From assembly GCA_017476305.1 (NCBI GenBank), contig JAFVAA010000200.1, positions 1 to 5,729 of the forward strand: a DNA stretch of 5,729 nucleotides. Direction: 5' to 3'. A model generated the notes under the pieces. The model did no database searches. It saw only the letters and a list, made by a program, of their open reading frames with translations, and had not been told where the DNA came from. This document shows positions 1-5,277 of the stretch, in pieces (within the stretch, counting starts at the first letter, position 1; each line of letters begins with the position of its first letter). A program made the position numbers and the translations under genes. The DNA is from Lachnospiraceae bacterium. Lineage in GTDB: Bacteria; Bacillota; Clostridia; Lachnospirales; Lachnospiraceae.

Positions 1-889
1 TCACAGGAAACAGCATCTGCTGTTTCCCTGCCTCCCCGGCGAGGGGGCAGGGGTCAAGGGGGTGCATCCCCATTGCGGGTTTGGGCAGAGCCCAAGATAC
101 CACAAAATGTAGTAGGCTTTCACACCAAACAGCGAATAACCTATTTTTATTATAAAGATACTCTCCAGTTTGATAATCTACAACTGCACAATATTCTTCA
201 GTGGTATAACCACTCTCTGCGGTCGAACCTATCTCATCCACAAATACAGGATCAAATTTAGTTGGGCGTGTCCACTGCAATGTGCAAGTCACTTTATTGT
301 TTTTTCCACTTTTAACTTTTTTCAAATTCTTTACTTTCAAAAGACCACTTTTCGCATAAATTGAATACGAATAGCAAGCAGTATATTTTACAGTCTTCTT
401 ATTCTTTAAATCCCACTTCATAGGCACTTTCGACATAACTGCCTTTCCTGCCTTAATATTCACCGTCACTGTCTTTGTGGCTTTTTTATATTCTTCTGTC
501 GCTTTCGCTGTTACTGAAATCTTATACGTTCCCTTTGGAGTCCATCTTTTGATGGTGACTAAACCACTCTGATTTACAGATACATATTTACTGCCACTTG
601 TAACTTTATAAGTAAGTGCTGTCTTAGCGGATGCACCGATCTTAAAGGTCTTTTTTCCAGTTCGGAACTGGTCGGCAGTATATGTCTTTTTCGATACTTT
701 TAAAGAAATTGTTTGTTCTTCAGCCTCTGCAGGCTTCTCGGTAGCCTCTGGTTCCTCCGTTTCCGTAGTTTCGTCAGCCTCTGTACTTTCCTCAGCCCAT
801 ACAATACTCCTCTGACTTGGTACTGCCCCTAACAGCAATGCACTGCATAAACCGACTGCTACTACCCGTTTCCATAATTTTTTTCTCAT
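1..889 (-). CDS. Secreted Ig-like-domain protein, 3' end open at window edge
   Basis: The frame runs from ATG (889-887) for 296 codons without a stop to base 1. A GGAGGTC ribosome site (903-897) lies 7 nt upstream of the ATG. Residues 1-32 form a Sec signal peptide: basic MRKKLWKR, hydrophobic core to about residue 23, likely cleavage after VWA. Residues 33-59 are a Glu/Thr-rich linker. Residues 60-148 look like a bacterial Ig-like (Big-type) beta domain, with alternating strands such as KTFKIGA, LTYKVTSGS and VSVNQSGLVTIK. A second Lys-rich beta region spans about 150-250. It is probably exported or surface-attached; its ligand cannot be told. From about residue 258 (base 118 and below) the composition changes abruptly to Pro/Trp/Gly-rich sequence coinciding with GC-rich hairpins, so the native C-terminus is probably lost. 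No LPXTG motif or other anchor is visible in the window. Confidence 0.75.
   Translation of the reverse strand, partial: MRKKLWKRVVAVGLCSALLLGAVPSQRSIVWAEESTEADETTETEEPEATEKPAEAEEQTISLKVSKKTYTADQFRTGKKTFKIGASAKTALTYKVTSGSKYVSVNQSGLVTIKRWTPKGTYKISVTAKATEEYKKATKTVTVNIKAGKAVMSKVPMKWDLKNKKTVKYTACYSYSIYAKSGLLKVKNLKKVKSGKNNKVTCTLQWTRPTKFDPVFVDEIGSTAESGYTTEEYCAVVDYQTGEYLYNKNRLFAVWCESLLHFVVSWALPKPAMGMHPLDPCPLAGEAGKQQMLFPV
6..95. repeat. Cluster of four GC-rich inverted repeats
   Basis: Consecutive hairpins are readable: GGAAACAGCA (6-15) with TGCTGTTTCC (18-27), a perfect 10-bp repeat; an imperfect CCCTGCC/GGCAGGG-type hairpin at about 26-52; GGGG-TGCAT-CCCC (59-71); and TTGGGC-AGA-GCCCAA (81-95). 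The base composition is far richer in G and C than the rest of the window. No coding role is credible even though a minus-strand frame stays open through it. It may be the end of a mobile element or a conserved structured non-coding sequence; I cannot name the family. Confidence 0.6.
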
Positions 890-1039
890 GTCCTTTGACC
901 TCCATTAAATAATTTAGTGAGAAACATTCATTCCAAAATAAGATACAAAAATAATATATTATTTAGACAATATTTCTCAGAATAATAAAAATATTATATT
1001 TTATATTATTAAAAACATCATATAAAACATTATATTATC

Positions 1040-1068
1040 TGATATATTGACACAATTCAAATTATAAT
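1040..1068 (+). promoter_or_regulatory. Candidate promoter of first RHH gene
   Basis: TGATAT (1040-1045), 17-bp spacer, TATAAT (1063-1068), with 25 nt between the -10 and the ATG at 1094. The -35 is weak, but the same layout precedes the paralogous gene at 1521, which supports it. A TTGACA at 1047-1052 overlaps, but it sits only 10 bp from the TATAAT. The AT-rich 905-1039 stretch also contains a perfect 16-bp palindrome (949-964) of unknown role between the divergent genes. Confidence 0.45.
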
Positions 1069-1093
1069 ACAATATTAAATTGAGGTGATGAAA

Positions 1094-1273
1094 ATGTTCA
1101 AACTAAAAAAAGAGTACACGGAATATGAAAATAAATCCTTGCGATTGCCAAAAGACTTAATCTCAAAAGTTCAGCAGCTCGCAAATGAAAATGATTTGTC
1201 TTTCAATAAGGTTGTCATCCAATGCATTGAATACGCATTAAACCATACAGAAGATAACAATGCAGAGAACTAA
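1094..1273 (+). CDS. Arc-like ribbon-helix-helix DNA-binding protein (copy 1)
   Basis: This 59-aa protein has the RHH pattern: a short strand ENKSLRLP (residues 12-19), helix A KDLISKVQQLANEN (20-33), a turn DLSFN, and helix B KVVIQCIEYAL (39-49), then an acidic polar tail. RHH proteins dimerise and insert the paired strands into the DNA major groove; many are antitoxins or autoregulators. I chose the ATG at 1094 rather than GTG 1085 or ATG 1088 because GAGGTG (1082-1087) is then a ribosome site 6 nt upstream, and because the paralogue begins with the same MF..KKEY. No toxin-sized partner follows it; a terminator does. It is about 64% identical to the copy at 1521. The DNA target and the toxin-antitoxin role are unproven. 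Confidence 0.85.
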   Translation: MFKLKKEYTEYENKSLRLPKDLISKVQQLANENDLSFNKVVIQCIEYALNHTEDNNAEN

Positions 1274-1275
1274 GC

Positions 1276-1297
1276 AGAGGGGGATTCCCCTCTTTTT
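1276..1297 (+). terminator. Rho-independent terminator of RHH copy 1
   Basis: AGAGGGG (1276-1282), loop GATT, CCCCTCT (1287-1293), then a T-run to 1297, starting 3 bp after the TAA stop. It ends transcription of the first RHH gene, so the second needs its own promoter. Confidence 0.85.
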
Positions 1298-1341
1298 CTA
1301 TGCACAAACCATGCGACATGGGTTAATCTTCTGAACTTATC

Positions 1342-1419
1342 TTATACTCCTTTCTTTTCTGATTCTATTAAAAAATTAGCCCAAGTAAGTTCCACATCTA
1401 ATACTCTATTATTTCCCAT
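1342..1419 (-). CDS. Possible 25-codon ORF or gene remnant between the RHH genes
   Basis: ATG (1419-1417) to TAA (1344-1342) encodes a 25-residue peptide containing RVLDVELTWANFLIESEKKG. The residue mix looks protein-like (an amphipathic helix), but there is no convincing ribosome site and a stop codon abuts the ATG. It could be the tail of a decayed gene or chance. I do not recognise it. Confidence 0.15.
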   Translation of the reverse strand: MGNNRVLDVELTWANFLIESEKKGV

Positions 1420-1466
1420 TTAATATCATTCTGTAATCATATTATAATATAAATCCATTATTTTAC

Positions 1467-1495
1467 TGATATTTTCTCATATTAAAAGTTATATT
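1467..1495 (+). promoter_or_regulatory. Candidate promoter of second RHH gene
   Basis: TGATAT (1467-1472), 17-bp spacer, TATATT (1490-1495), 25 nt before the ATG at 1521. Without gaps, 1462-1520 matches 1035-1093 at about 39 of 59 positions by my count, so the upstream DNA seems to have been duplicated with the gene. Confidence 0.45.
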
Positions 1496-1520
1496 ACAAT
1501 AAAACAAAGGAGTGATATAA

Positions 1521-1703
1521 ATGTTTAGGGTAAAAAAAGAATATAGTGATTTTGAAAATAAATCATTAAGGTTGCCACAAATCATGATTGAGAAACTGCA
1601 AAAACTGGCAAATGAAAATTCTTTGTCATTTAACAAAATTGTAATCCAGTGTATTGAATATGCTCTGGATAATATGGAAGATGATAGTGAACAGCAAAAA
1701 TGA
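1521..1703 (+). CDS. Arc-like ribbon-helix-helix DNA-binding protein (copy 2)
   Basis: This 60-aa RHH protein is paralogous to the one at 1094. The strand ENKSLRLP and the helix B block LSFNK-VIQCIEYAL are identical apart from one V/I change; the differences cluster in helix A (QIMIEKLQK against KDLISKVQQ) and in the acidic C-terminus. An AAAGGAG ribosome site (1506-1512) sits 8 nt before the ATG. It probably binds DNA as a dimer, perhaps heterodimerising or cross-regulating with copy 1; this is inferred only from shared residues and promoter layout. There is no clear terminator directly after the TGA, although the stem-loops at 1751-1843 could serve. Confidence 0.85.
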   Translation: MFRVKKEYSDFENKSLRLPQIMIEKLQKLANENSLSFNKIVIQCIEYALDNMEDDSEQQK

Positions 1704-1739
1704 CAAGGGAATTTTTATCACACAGCAGAAATCGTATTC

Positions 1740-1843
1740 TTCGTTACACATGTCCTGTTCGGTCATTTCACAGTTGCACCGAGCAGGACACCCGAAAACC
1801 ATTTGCCCCTGTGAGCGTCCGTGAGGGGCTGTGTCGGGCTTTT
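1740..1843. other. Structured non-coding block, oriT-like or terminator-like
   Basis: TGTCCTGTTCGGT (1751-1763) and ACCGAGCAGGACA (1778-1790) form a 13-bp stem with one G-T pair around a 14-nt loop. It abuts a nested structure with CCCGA (1791-1795) pairing TCGGG (1834-1838) and GCCCCT (1805-1810) pairing AGGGGC (1824-1829), followed by CTTTT on the plus strand. No frame across 1704-2002 looks genuinely coding. A long imperfect repeat next to ICE-type genes fits a relaxase-site (oriT) relic. A plus-strand terminator for the RHH gene, or a structured RNA, are alternatives. No nic site is assigned. Confidence 0.35.
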
Positions 1844-1983
1844 CAGGCACAAACGGAGAGGTCACCATCACAAACCAAAAACGCCTAAATGGGGGCGATT
1901 TCAAAGCCCACCAGACAATGCCCGAACCGCCACAGACCGAACCCAGAAACCATCACCAAGATACGACCTTTTTCAGACGAAAG

Positions 1984-2018
1984 AAAAAGACCACTGATTC
2001 ACCTAAGAACCAGTGGTC
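1984..2018 (-). terminator. Rho-independent terminator of the DUF operon
   Basis: On the minus strand GACCACTG (2018-2011), a 14-nt loop, CAGTGGTC (1996-1989) and a TTTTT run (1988-1984). The TAG stop of the DUF4314 gene lies inside the loop, so the terminator overlaps the last codons. Confidence 0.85.
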
Positions 2019-2245
2019 TCATCATTACAGATTTCAAAGGAATCCTTTTCAGGAATCAAGGCGATGGAACCGCCAGAAGCCCACCTTCCATGTATCTGCC
2101 CTATATCATCCACATAATCTACTGTAAAAATATCGCCAACCTTTTTAGGAGTATATGGATCTTCTATATCAGCAGTCAGTCTCAACCTTGTTCCATGAGG
2201 ATATCGCATCCTATATAGCTCTGCTTTATTAATTGGATAACTCAA
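2003..2245 (-). CDS. DUF4314 family protein
   Basis: The 80-aa protein matches the small DUF4314 domain: PHGTRLRL (16-23), DPYTPKKVGD (29-38), a TVDYVDDIGQIHGRW core (41-55) and GGSIALIPEKDSF (58-70). The pattern suggests a compact SH3-like beta barrel. The biochemical role is unknown; the family is common in Firmicutes ICEs, often next to DUF3846. The start is TTG, preceded by GGAGGTG (2257-2251) at 5 nt; no in-frame ATG fits that ribosome site. It is the last gene of its operon, 18 nt after the DUF3846 stop, and its 3' end forms part of the terminator. The length is normal for the family and the gene looks intact. Confidence 0.8.
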   Translation of the reverse strand: MSYPINKAELYRMRYPHGTRLRLTADIEDPYTPKKVGDIFTVDYVDDIGQIHGRWASGGSIALIPEKDSFEICNDETTGS

Positions 2246-2263
2246 ATCAACACCTCCATACCC

Positions 2264-2653
2264 CTATGACTGCCTGTACTCTTCCAGGGCATCCGCACTT
2301 CTTAAAATGACCTTACCATGAGCAATAGTCCTTACTGGCAGGAAGATTTTTTCGATGATGGGAATATCTTCTTCCCTGATACTCGTAAAATCACCATCAG
2401 AGGAACGACGTACTGCCATGATATTTCCAACGAACACGTCAAGAACCTTACTATCTTCTACAAAAGCTCTGTTCAGTGGCAGATGCTCCAGTTTCCCCTC
2501 ATCATTGTAGATGATACAAATATCATCATTCAGGGGAAGAACTTGAATCTGACCACCGACATATTTCTGCTTTGCTGCAAGGCTGTCTTCTATTTCTCCT
2601 ATGTAACCTTTATAAACACTGCCCTGCTCAACTCGCATCAAATAAGCCTTCAT
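2264..2653 (-). CDS. DUF3846 family protein
   Basis: The chosen start (ATG 2653-2651) gives 129 aa beginning MKAYLMRVEQ. An upstream in-frame ATG at 2710 would add 19 Lys/Arg-rich residues that merely shadow the acidic tail of the overlapping gene. Family marks are the early beta strand, YVGGQIQVLPL (31-41), IIYNDEGKLEHLPLNRAF (47-64) and the VGNIMAVRR segment (75-83). DUF3846 has no assigned activity and is frequent in conjugative elements and phages. The start lies inside the DUF262 gene (26-bp overlap), with AGGGG about 11 nt upstream, so translation is probably coupled. The C-terminal 45 residues (IREEDIPIIEKIF onwards) are less typical. Confidence 0.75.
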   Translation of the reverse strand: MKAYLMRVEQGSVYKGYIGEIEDSLAAKQKYVGGQIQVLPLNDDICIIYNDEGKLEHLPLNRAFVEDSKVLDVFVGNIMAVRRSSDGDFTSIREEDIPIIEKIFLPVRTIAHGKVILRSADALEEYRQS

Positions 2654-3917
2654 CGCCAGACACCCCTCTTTCCTGCTCCGGATTTTCCTCACTTTCTGAA
2701 TACTGCTCATCGGAACTCAGTTCTTCCTCATTTATCCCGGAATTTTCATCATCTCCTAATGATTCATCATCTGGCTCAGATTCCTCAGATTCTGCATCAT
2801 CACCAGCATTTTCCCCATCTTCTACGCTGTCAACAGATGCATCTTCAATCCCAGCAGAATCCTCAGTACCTTCTTCCTCTTCTTCGGATACCCCTAAGAT
2901 ACTGCAGTTTTCAATACGGAAGAAACTTTCAAAAGCTTCTGCGATGACATTCAGCCGTATCGTTGTTTTATCTTTCTTGACATTTCCATTCCCTGTACCC
3001 TCTGCATACTTCTCATTCTCATGAGAGCCAAATCTGTCAATGAACAGGCTGAAATCCACCGCATGAATATCATGCTCTAAGGCACATTTCGCAAGCACAA
3101 AGACCATAGGAGCATTACTTTTTTTCAGGAAAATATGCCTTGTATCAAAGGTTTCTCCAAGAAAATCTGCGATTTCACAGACCATGTCACGCTTGTCTTG
3201 GTTGTAGGTATTTTTGATACTCTCACAGTATTTTGTGACATCATTCGCCGAAATTCCCTTCCACTTATACCCCTCATGCCTGACATCCAGAAGAAGCATG
3301 GACTGGAGAAGTATCTCCAGAGGTGCTTCTCTCCTCGCCTGTGCTGCGGATAATGAGAGTGCCTGTGTGAAGAATGGCTTCTCATGCATCTCTCTTAACC
3401 ACTTCGACATCTCCGAACCTAAAATACCCCGACACTTCTGGATTTTGGTGAGTGGCGTGGCATTATTCAGCCTTGCAAAGATTTCAGCAATCTCTTCCTC
3501 TGTGGCATCCTCAATGGCATAGATTGTGAACCTGAAGCCCAAGATACAGTCCCTGCATTCTTCCGATAATTCTTCAAAATGCAGGTTGGCTAAATCATAA
3601 TCCGTATCCTCTACTGTGACTTCTGGCGTGGCAGAATTCAATGCAAAGCCTTCATCAGAACAGAATGCTGCTAACGTACTCAGACGCTGTTTTCCCTCAA
3701 GACAGCTATACTGGGTATTTCCATCTTCGTCCTTATACTTTTTGAAGTATAAAGGCGGAATCGGAAACTCCGCCAATATACTGTGAACCAGAAGCGACTG
3801 CTGAAGATTGGACCACTGACCAGATGCCCTTTGTATCTCGGCATCCAGTCTCAGTGTTCCCTTAGATATCCATGAAAAAAGCGTCCTGACTCCTGTGGGG
3901 AGTGTGCTCTTATCCAT
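2628..3917 (-). CDS. DUF262 (GmrSD-N/ParB-like) protein with acidic C-terminal tail
   Basis: The 429-aa protein starts at ATG 3917 behind GAGGAGGAAGG. DUF262 signatures run in order: DAEIQR (25-30), QSLLVHSILAEFPIPPLYF (40-58), the conserved LEGKQRLSTL (73-82, the usual DGQQR motif with E and K), and FARLNNATPLTKIQ (147-160). DUF262 is a ParB/Srx-fold nucleotide-dependent domain best known from the GmrS half of GmrSD type IV restriction enzymes. The HNH (DUF1524) nuclease half is absent: after a helical region (about 165-335) the protein ends in an Asp/Glu/Ser-rich tail (345-429) with about 38 acidic residues, one Arg and no Lys. It probably acts in the cytoplasm. Role undetermined: defence, anti-restriction or element maintenance are possible. 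It overlaps the preceding acidic-tail frame by 8 bp and the DUF3846 gene by 26 bp. Confidence 0.8.
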   Translation of the reverse strand: MDKSTLPTGVRTLFSWISKGTLRLDAEIQRASGQWSNLQQSLLVHSILAEFPIPPLYFKKYKDEDGNTQYSCLEGKQRLSTLAAFCSDEGFALNSATPEVTVEDTDYDLANLHFEELSEECRDCILGFRFTIYAIEDATEEEIAEIFARLNNATPLTKIQKCRGILGSEMSKWLREMHEKPFFTQALSLSAAQARREAPLEILLQSMLLLDVRHEGYKWKGISANDVTKYCESIKNTYNQDKRDMVCEIADFLGETFDTRHIFLKKSNAPMVFVLAKCALEHDIHAVDFSLFIDRFGSHENEKYAEGTGNGNVKKDKTTIRLNVIAEAFESFFRIENCSILGVSEEEEEGTEDSAGIEDASVDSVEDGENAGDDAESEESEPDDESLGDDENSGINEEELSSDEQYSESEENPEQERGVSGDEGLFDAS

Positions 3918-4205
3918 CTAAGCCTTCCTCCTCTGCATCCTCATCGAAATCGTCTTCATCAAAATCATCCTCATCGATGATATCATCTGAACTGCCATTT
4001 TCACCCATCCCCAGAGCATCTGGTAAATATCTCTGCTCCCATAAAAACGGAAATGCAGGGAGCTGTCTGAAACATAGAGATGGCTGATGGGATTTTTGGA
4101 AGTAATGAGCCGTCTGTATCTGCATTCATCCTCACTCCACCCAATCTCCAGAACGCCATCTTCACCAACAGTAAAGACTACTTCATCCATGAAATGGCAC
4201 TTCAT
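3910..4205 (-). pseudogene. Small acidic-tailed protein gene with apparent -1 frameshift
   Basis: ATG 4205 (GGAG 8 nt upstream; in-frame stop at 4229-4227) opens a frame with protein-like sequence: DEVVFTVGEDGVLEIGW, then RYRRLITSKNPISHLYV and SLHFRFYG (to about 4040). In that frame the rest is a Met-rich artefact (MRMILMKTISMRM) ending in TAG directly before the DUF262 ATG. The other frame, from about 4030, encodes a convincing acidic tail, SSDDIIDEDDFDEDDFDED, ending in TAA at 3912-3910. Joining the two gives about 98 aa and needs one extra base, most simply in a T5 run (4047-4043) or G3 run (4040-4038) on the coding strand. Options are a real mutation, a sequencing error or -1 recoding. 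I do not recognise the family. Confidence 0.5.
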
Positions 4206-4252
4206 GACGGAATCTCCAAGAACAGCTCATCCGTTCCATGAATGGCAGAAAA

Positions 4253-4272
4253 TATCCCCAAATTATCCCCAA
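4253..4272. repeat. Direct repeat TATCCCCAA x2, 11-bp pitch
   Basis: TATCCCCAA occurs at 4253-4261 and 4264-4272, one helical turn apart, upstream of the frameshifted acidic-tail gene. It could be an arm-type or regulator binding site. Confidence 0.5.
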
Positions 4273-4274
4273 GC

Positions 4275-4320
4275 AAAAAAGAAAAAGCTCACAAAGTCCG
4301 TAAATTAAGGCTTTGTGAGC
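4275..4320 (-). terminator. Strong minus-strand terminator hairpin
   Basis: On the minus strand GCTCACAAAG (4320-4311), a 14-nt loop, CTTTGTGAGC (4296-4287), then TTTTTCTTTTTT (4286-4275). The 10-bp stem is perfect. It should stop minus-strand transcripts entering the DUF operon from the toxin side, so that operon probably has its own promoter further down, which I could not identify. Confidence 0.85.
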
Positions 4321-4411
4321 TTACTTCCGCTATTCCATCTCTTAACCATAAATGTTAGTGTTAAATATTTTTGTTTAGTTTTTGGCGGTTTTTATGACTT
4401 ATTTTACATAT

Positions 4412-4440
4412 ATTATACCTATTATTTTGAGTTTACAGAA
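4412..4440 (-). promoter_or_regulatory. Weak candidate minus-strand promoter
   Basis: A perfect -10 TATAAT (4417-4412) has a poor -35 TTCTGT (4440-4435) at 17 bp. A transcript from here would run into the terminator at 4320-4275 before reaching any gene, so it may be fortuitous or make a short RNA. Confidence 0.2.
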
Positions 4441-4443
4441 TTT

Positions 4444-4463
4444 TGTTGCCAAAATGTTGCCAA
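4444..4463. repeat. Direct repeat TGTTGCCAA x2, 11-bp pitch
   Basis: TGTTGCCAA occurs at 4444-4452 and 4455-4463, immediately beyond the stop codon of the truncated frame at 4468. Repeats of this kind beside an integrase 3' end resemble tyrosine-recombinase arm sites; the assignment is inference. Confidence 0.5.
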
Positions 4464-4467
4464 TAAA

Positions 4468-4572
4468 CTATTTATTCATTCTGCCATACATCTCCAATAC
4501 TTCACTATACCTTTTTCTCAAATCTTCAACCGTTTGATCAATATCCTCTAAAGAATACCGACTAAATTTAGT
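4468..4572 (-). pseudogene. Orphan C-terminal fragment of a truncated gene
   Basis: The minus-strand frame from 4572, just after a stop at 4575-4573, to TAG 4470-4468 encodes about 34 residues ending RKRYSEVLEMYGRMNK. The sequence is a charged amphipathic helix (YSLEDIDQTVEDLRKRY) with natural codon use, yet it has no start codon, ribosome site or N-terminal part. It reads like the tail of a larger protein. The neighbouring phased repeats make an integrase/recombinase tail the leading guess, but no catalytic residue is present to prove it. Confidence 0.4.
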
Positions 4573-4577
4573 CTATT

Positions 4578-4979
4578 TTATCTATCAGACTTTTTCAAAA
4601 ACTCCCCCGGAGTCATTATCTCCGGTCTTTCCACGTCCACATCTTCAAAATCCTTATCCCCTGTTATCAAAACATCTACATCCTCCAGTATAGCCATATA
4701 CAGCACCGGATAATCTTTCATGTCTCTTATCAAAAATAATGATTCATCAATCGTTTCTGGTGTATAAACATACTCATAACTCATCTTCGCTAGTAATGTG
4801 TCCACCACCCTGGCCTTTTTAGGAAATTTTCTGTTCACCACATCCTTTAACTCTTCCACCACATAAGACGAAAGCACCAACTCATGATTCTTAAAGATAT
4901 AGTCCATCATCTGATTCATCCGCTCACTCGGAAACAGCAACACAGAAATCAGAATATTCGTATCAAGCATGATTCGCAA
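4578..4979 (-). CDS. PIN-domain toxin of an AbrB-PIN toxin-antitoxin pair
   Basis: The 133-aa protein is a PIN-fold ribonuclease (COG1569-type putative toxin). Acidic metal-binding positions are visible: D6 in MLDTNILIS, E43 in VVEELKDVV, D86/D89 in RDMKDYPVL, and D108/D110 in LITGDKDF. The family cleaves RNA with Mg2+ or Mn2+; the target here is unknown. The length is usual and all motif residues are present, so it is probably active. The TTG start (4979-4977) gives the family-like opening MRIMLDTN; ATG 4970 is the alternative. Either start overlaps the antitoxin stop (4965-4963), implying coupled translation. No classic terminator follows, only a T-poor palindrome at 4560-4573. Confidence 0.85.
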   Translation of the reverse strand: MRIMLDTNILISVLLFPSERMNQMMDYIFKNHELVLSSYVVEELKDVVNRKFPKKARVVDTLLAKMSYEYVYTPETIDESLFLIRDMKDYPVLYMAILEDVDVLITGDKDFEDVDVERPEIMTPGEFLKKSDR

Positions 4980-5238
4980 CTATCTCACCCATTCTTTCTT
5001 TCCGTATCTCTTTGATCATATCGACCACATCCTCCTCACTCTGCAAGCCAACTCTTTCTGCCTCTCCCCGAAAAGCCTCCTGTGCCTCCCGTAATGCCTC
5101 CATAGAAGAATTTGCAATATAGATCCGTCCGGCATCTTCTATAAATAAAACCTTACTGCCTTCTTTTATTCCAAGTTTTCTTCTAATATCTATCGGTATC
5201 GTAATCTGCCCTTTTGATGTTACCTTCGCTAATTCCAT
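4963..5238 (-). CDS. AbrB/MazE/SpoVT-type antitoxin
   Basis: The 91-aa protein has an N-terminal swapped-hairpin DNA-binding domain: VTSKGQITIPIDIRRKLGI (6-24), then KEGSKVLFIED and the strand GRIYIAN (to about 43). The rest (44-91) is a charged helical region, EALREAQEAFRGEAERVG and DVVDMIKEIRKERMG, expected to wrap and inhibit the PIN toxin. It would also repress its own promoter, as known for such operons. The ATG at 5238 has a GAGGTG ribosome site 5 nt upstream. The toxin start lies inside its last codons. The pair looks complete and independent of the ICE-like segment. Confidence 0.88.
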   Translation of the reverse strand: MELAKVTSKGQITIPIDIRRKLGIKEGSKVLFIEDAGRIYIANSSMEALREAQEAFRGEAERVGLQSEEDVVDMIKEIRKERMGEIVANHA

Positions 5239-5277
5239 AAAATCACCTCACTCTTCCATTCCTTACTTTCCTTACCT

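Larger units (their letters stand above)
4206..4577. other. Gene-poor segment resembling an integrated-element end
   Basis: No complete gene is seen here. It holds two sets of 9-bp direct repeats at 11-bp pitch, a strong minus-strand terminator hairpin and an orphan C-terminal reading frame. A palindrome GACTAAATTTAGTC occupies 4560-4573, just after the toxin stop. Phased short repeats next to a broken gene end are typical of integrase arm-site/attachment regions, but no core site or flanking duplication can be defined from this window. Confidence 0.35.

Noticed and set aside
949..964. Perfect 16-bp AT palindrome as an operator
   Set aside because: It consists only of A and T in a very AT-rich stretch, so chance is likely; no second copy is seen near either gene.
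1047..1068. TTGACA plus TATAAT as a consensus promoter
   Set aside because: The spacer is only 10 bp, too short for sigma-A; TGATAT at 17 bp, shared with the second copy, fits better.
1626..1904. 92-codon minus-strand ORF across the hairpin block and the second RHH gene
   Set aside because: It runs antisense through a well-supported RHH gene and through strong inverted repeats; its sequence has no recognisable fold. Better explained as non-coding structured DNA.
1831..2218. Plus-strand ORFs of 98 and 109 codons
   Set aside because: They overlap the DUF4314 gene and its terminator on the opposite strand, have low-complexity Pro/Gln/His content and no good ribosome site.
2318..3024. Long plus-strand ORFs (209 and 150 codons) rich in His/Leu or Ser/Pro
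   Set aside because: They are antisense shadows of the DUF3846 gene and of the repetitive acidic tail of DUF262 (GAA/GAT codons read backwards give Ser/His-rich strings).
3125..3522. Several 70-100 codon ORFs in other frames
   Set aside because: All are inside the strongly supported DUF262 coding frame.
4315..4551. 78-codon plus-strand ORF rich in Phe/Tyr
   Set aside because: It lies across the direct repeats and antisense to the orphan C-terminal frame; the hydrophobic content reflects AT-rich DNA, and there is no ribosome site.
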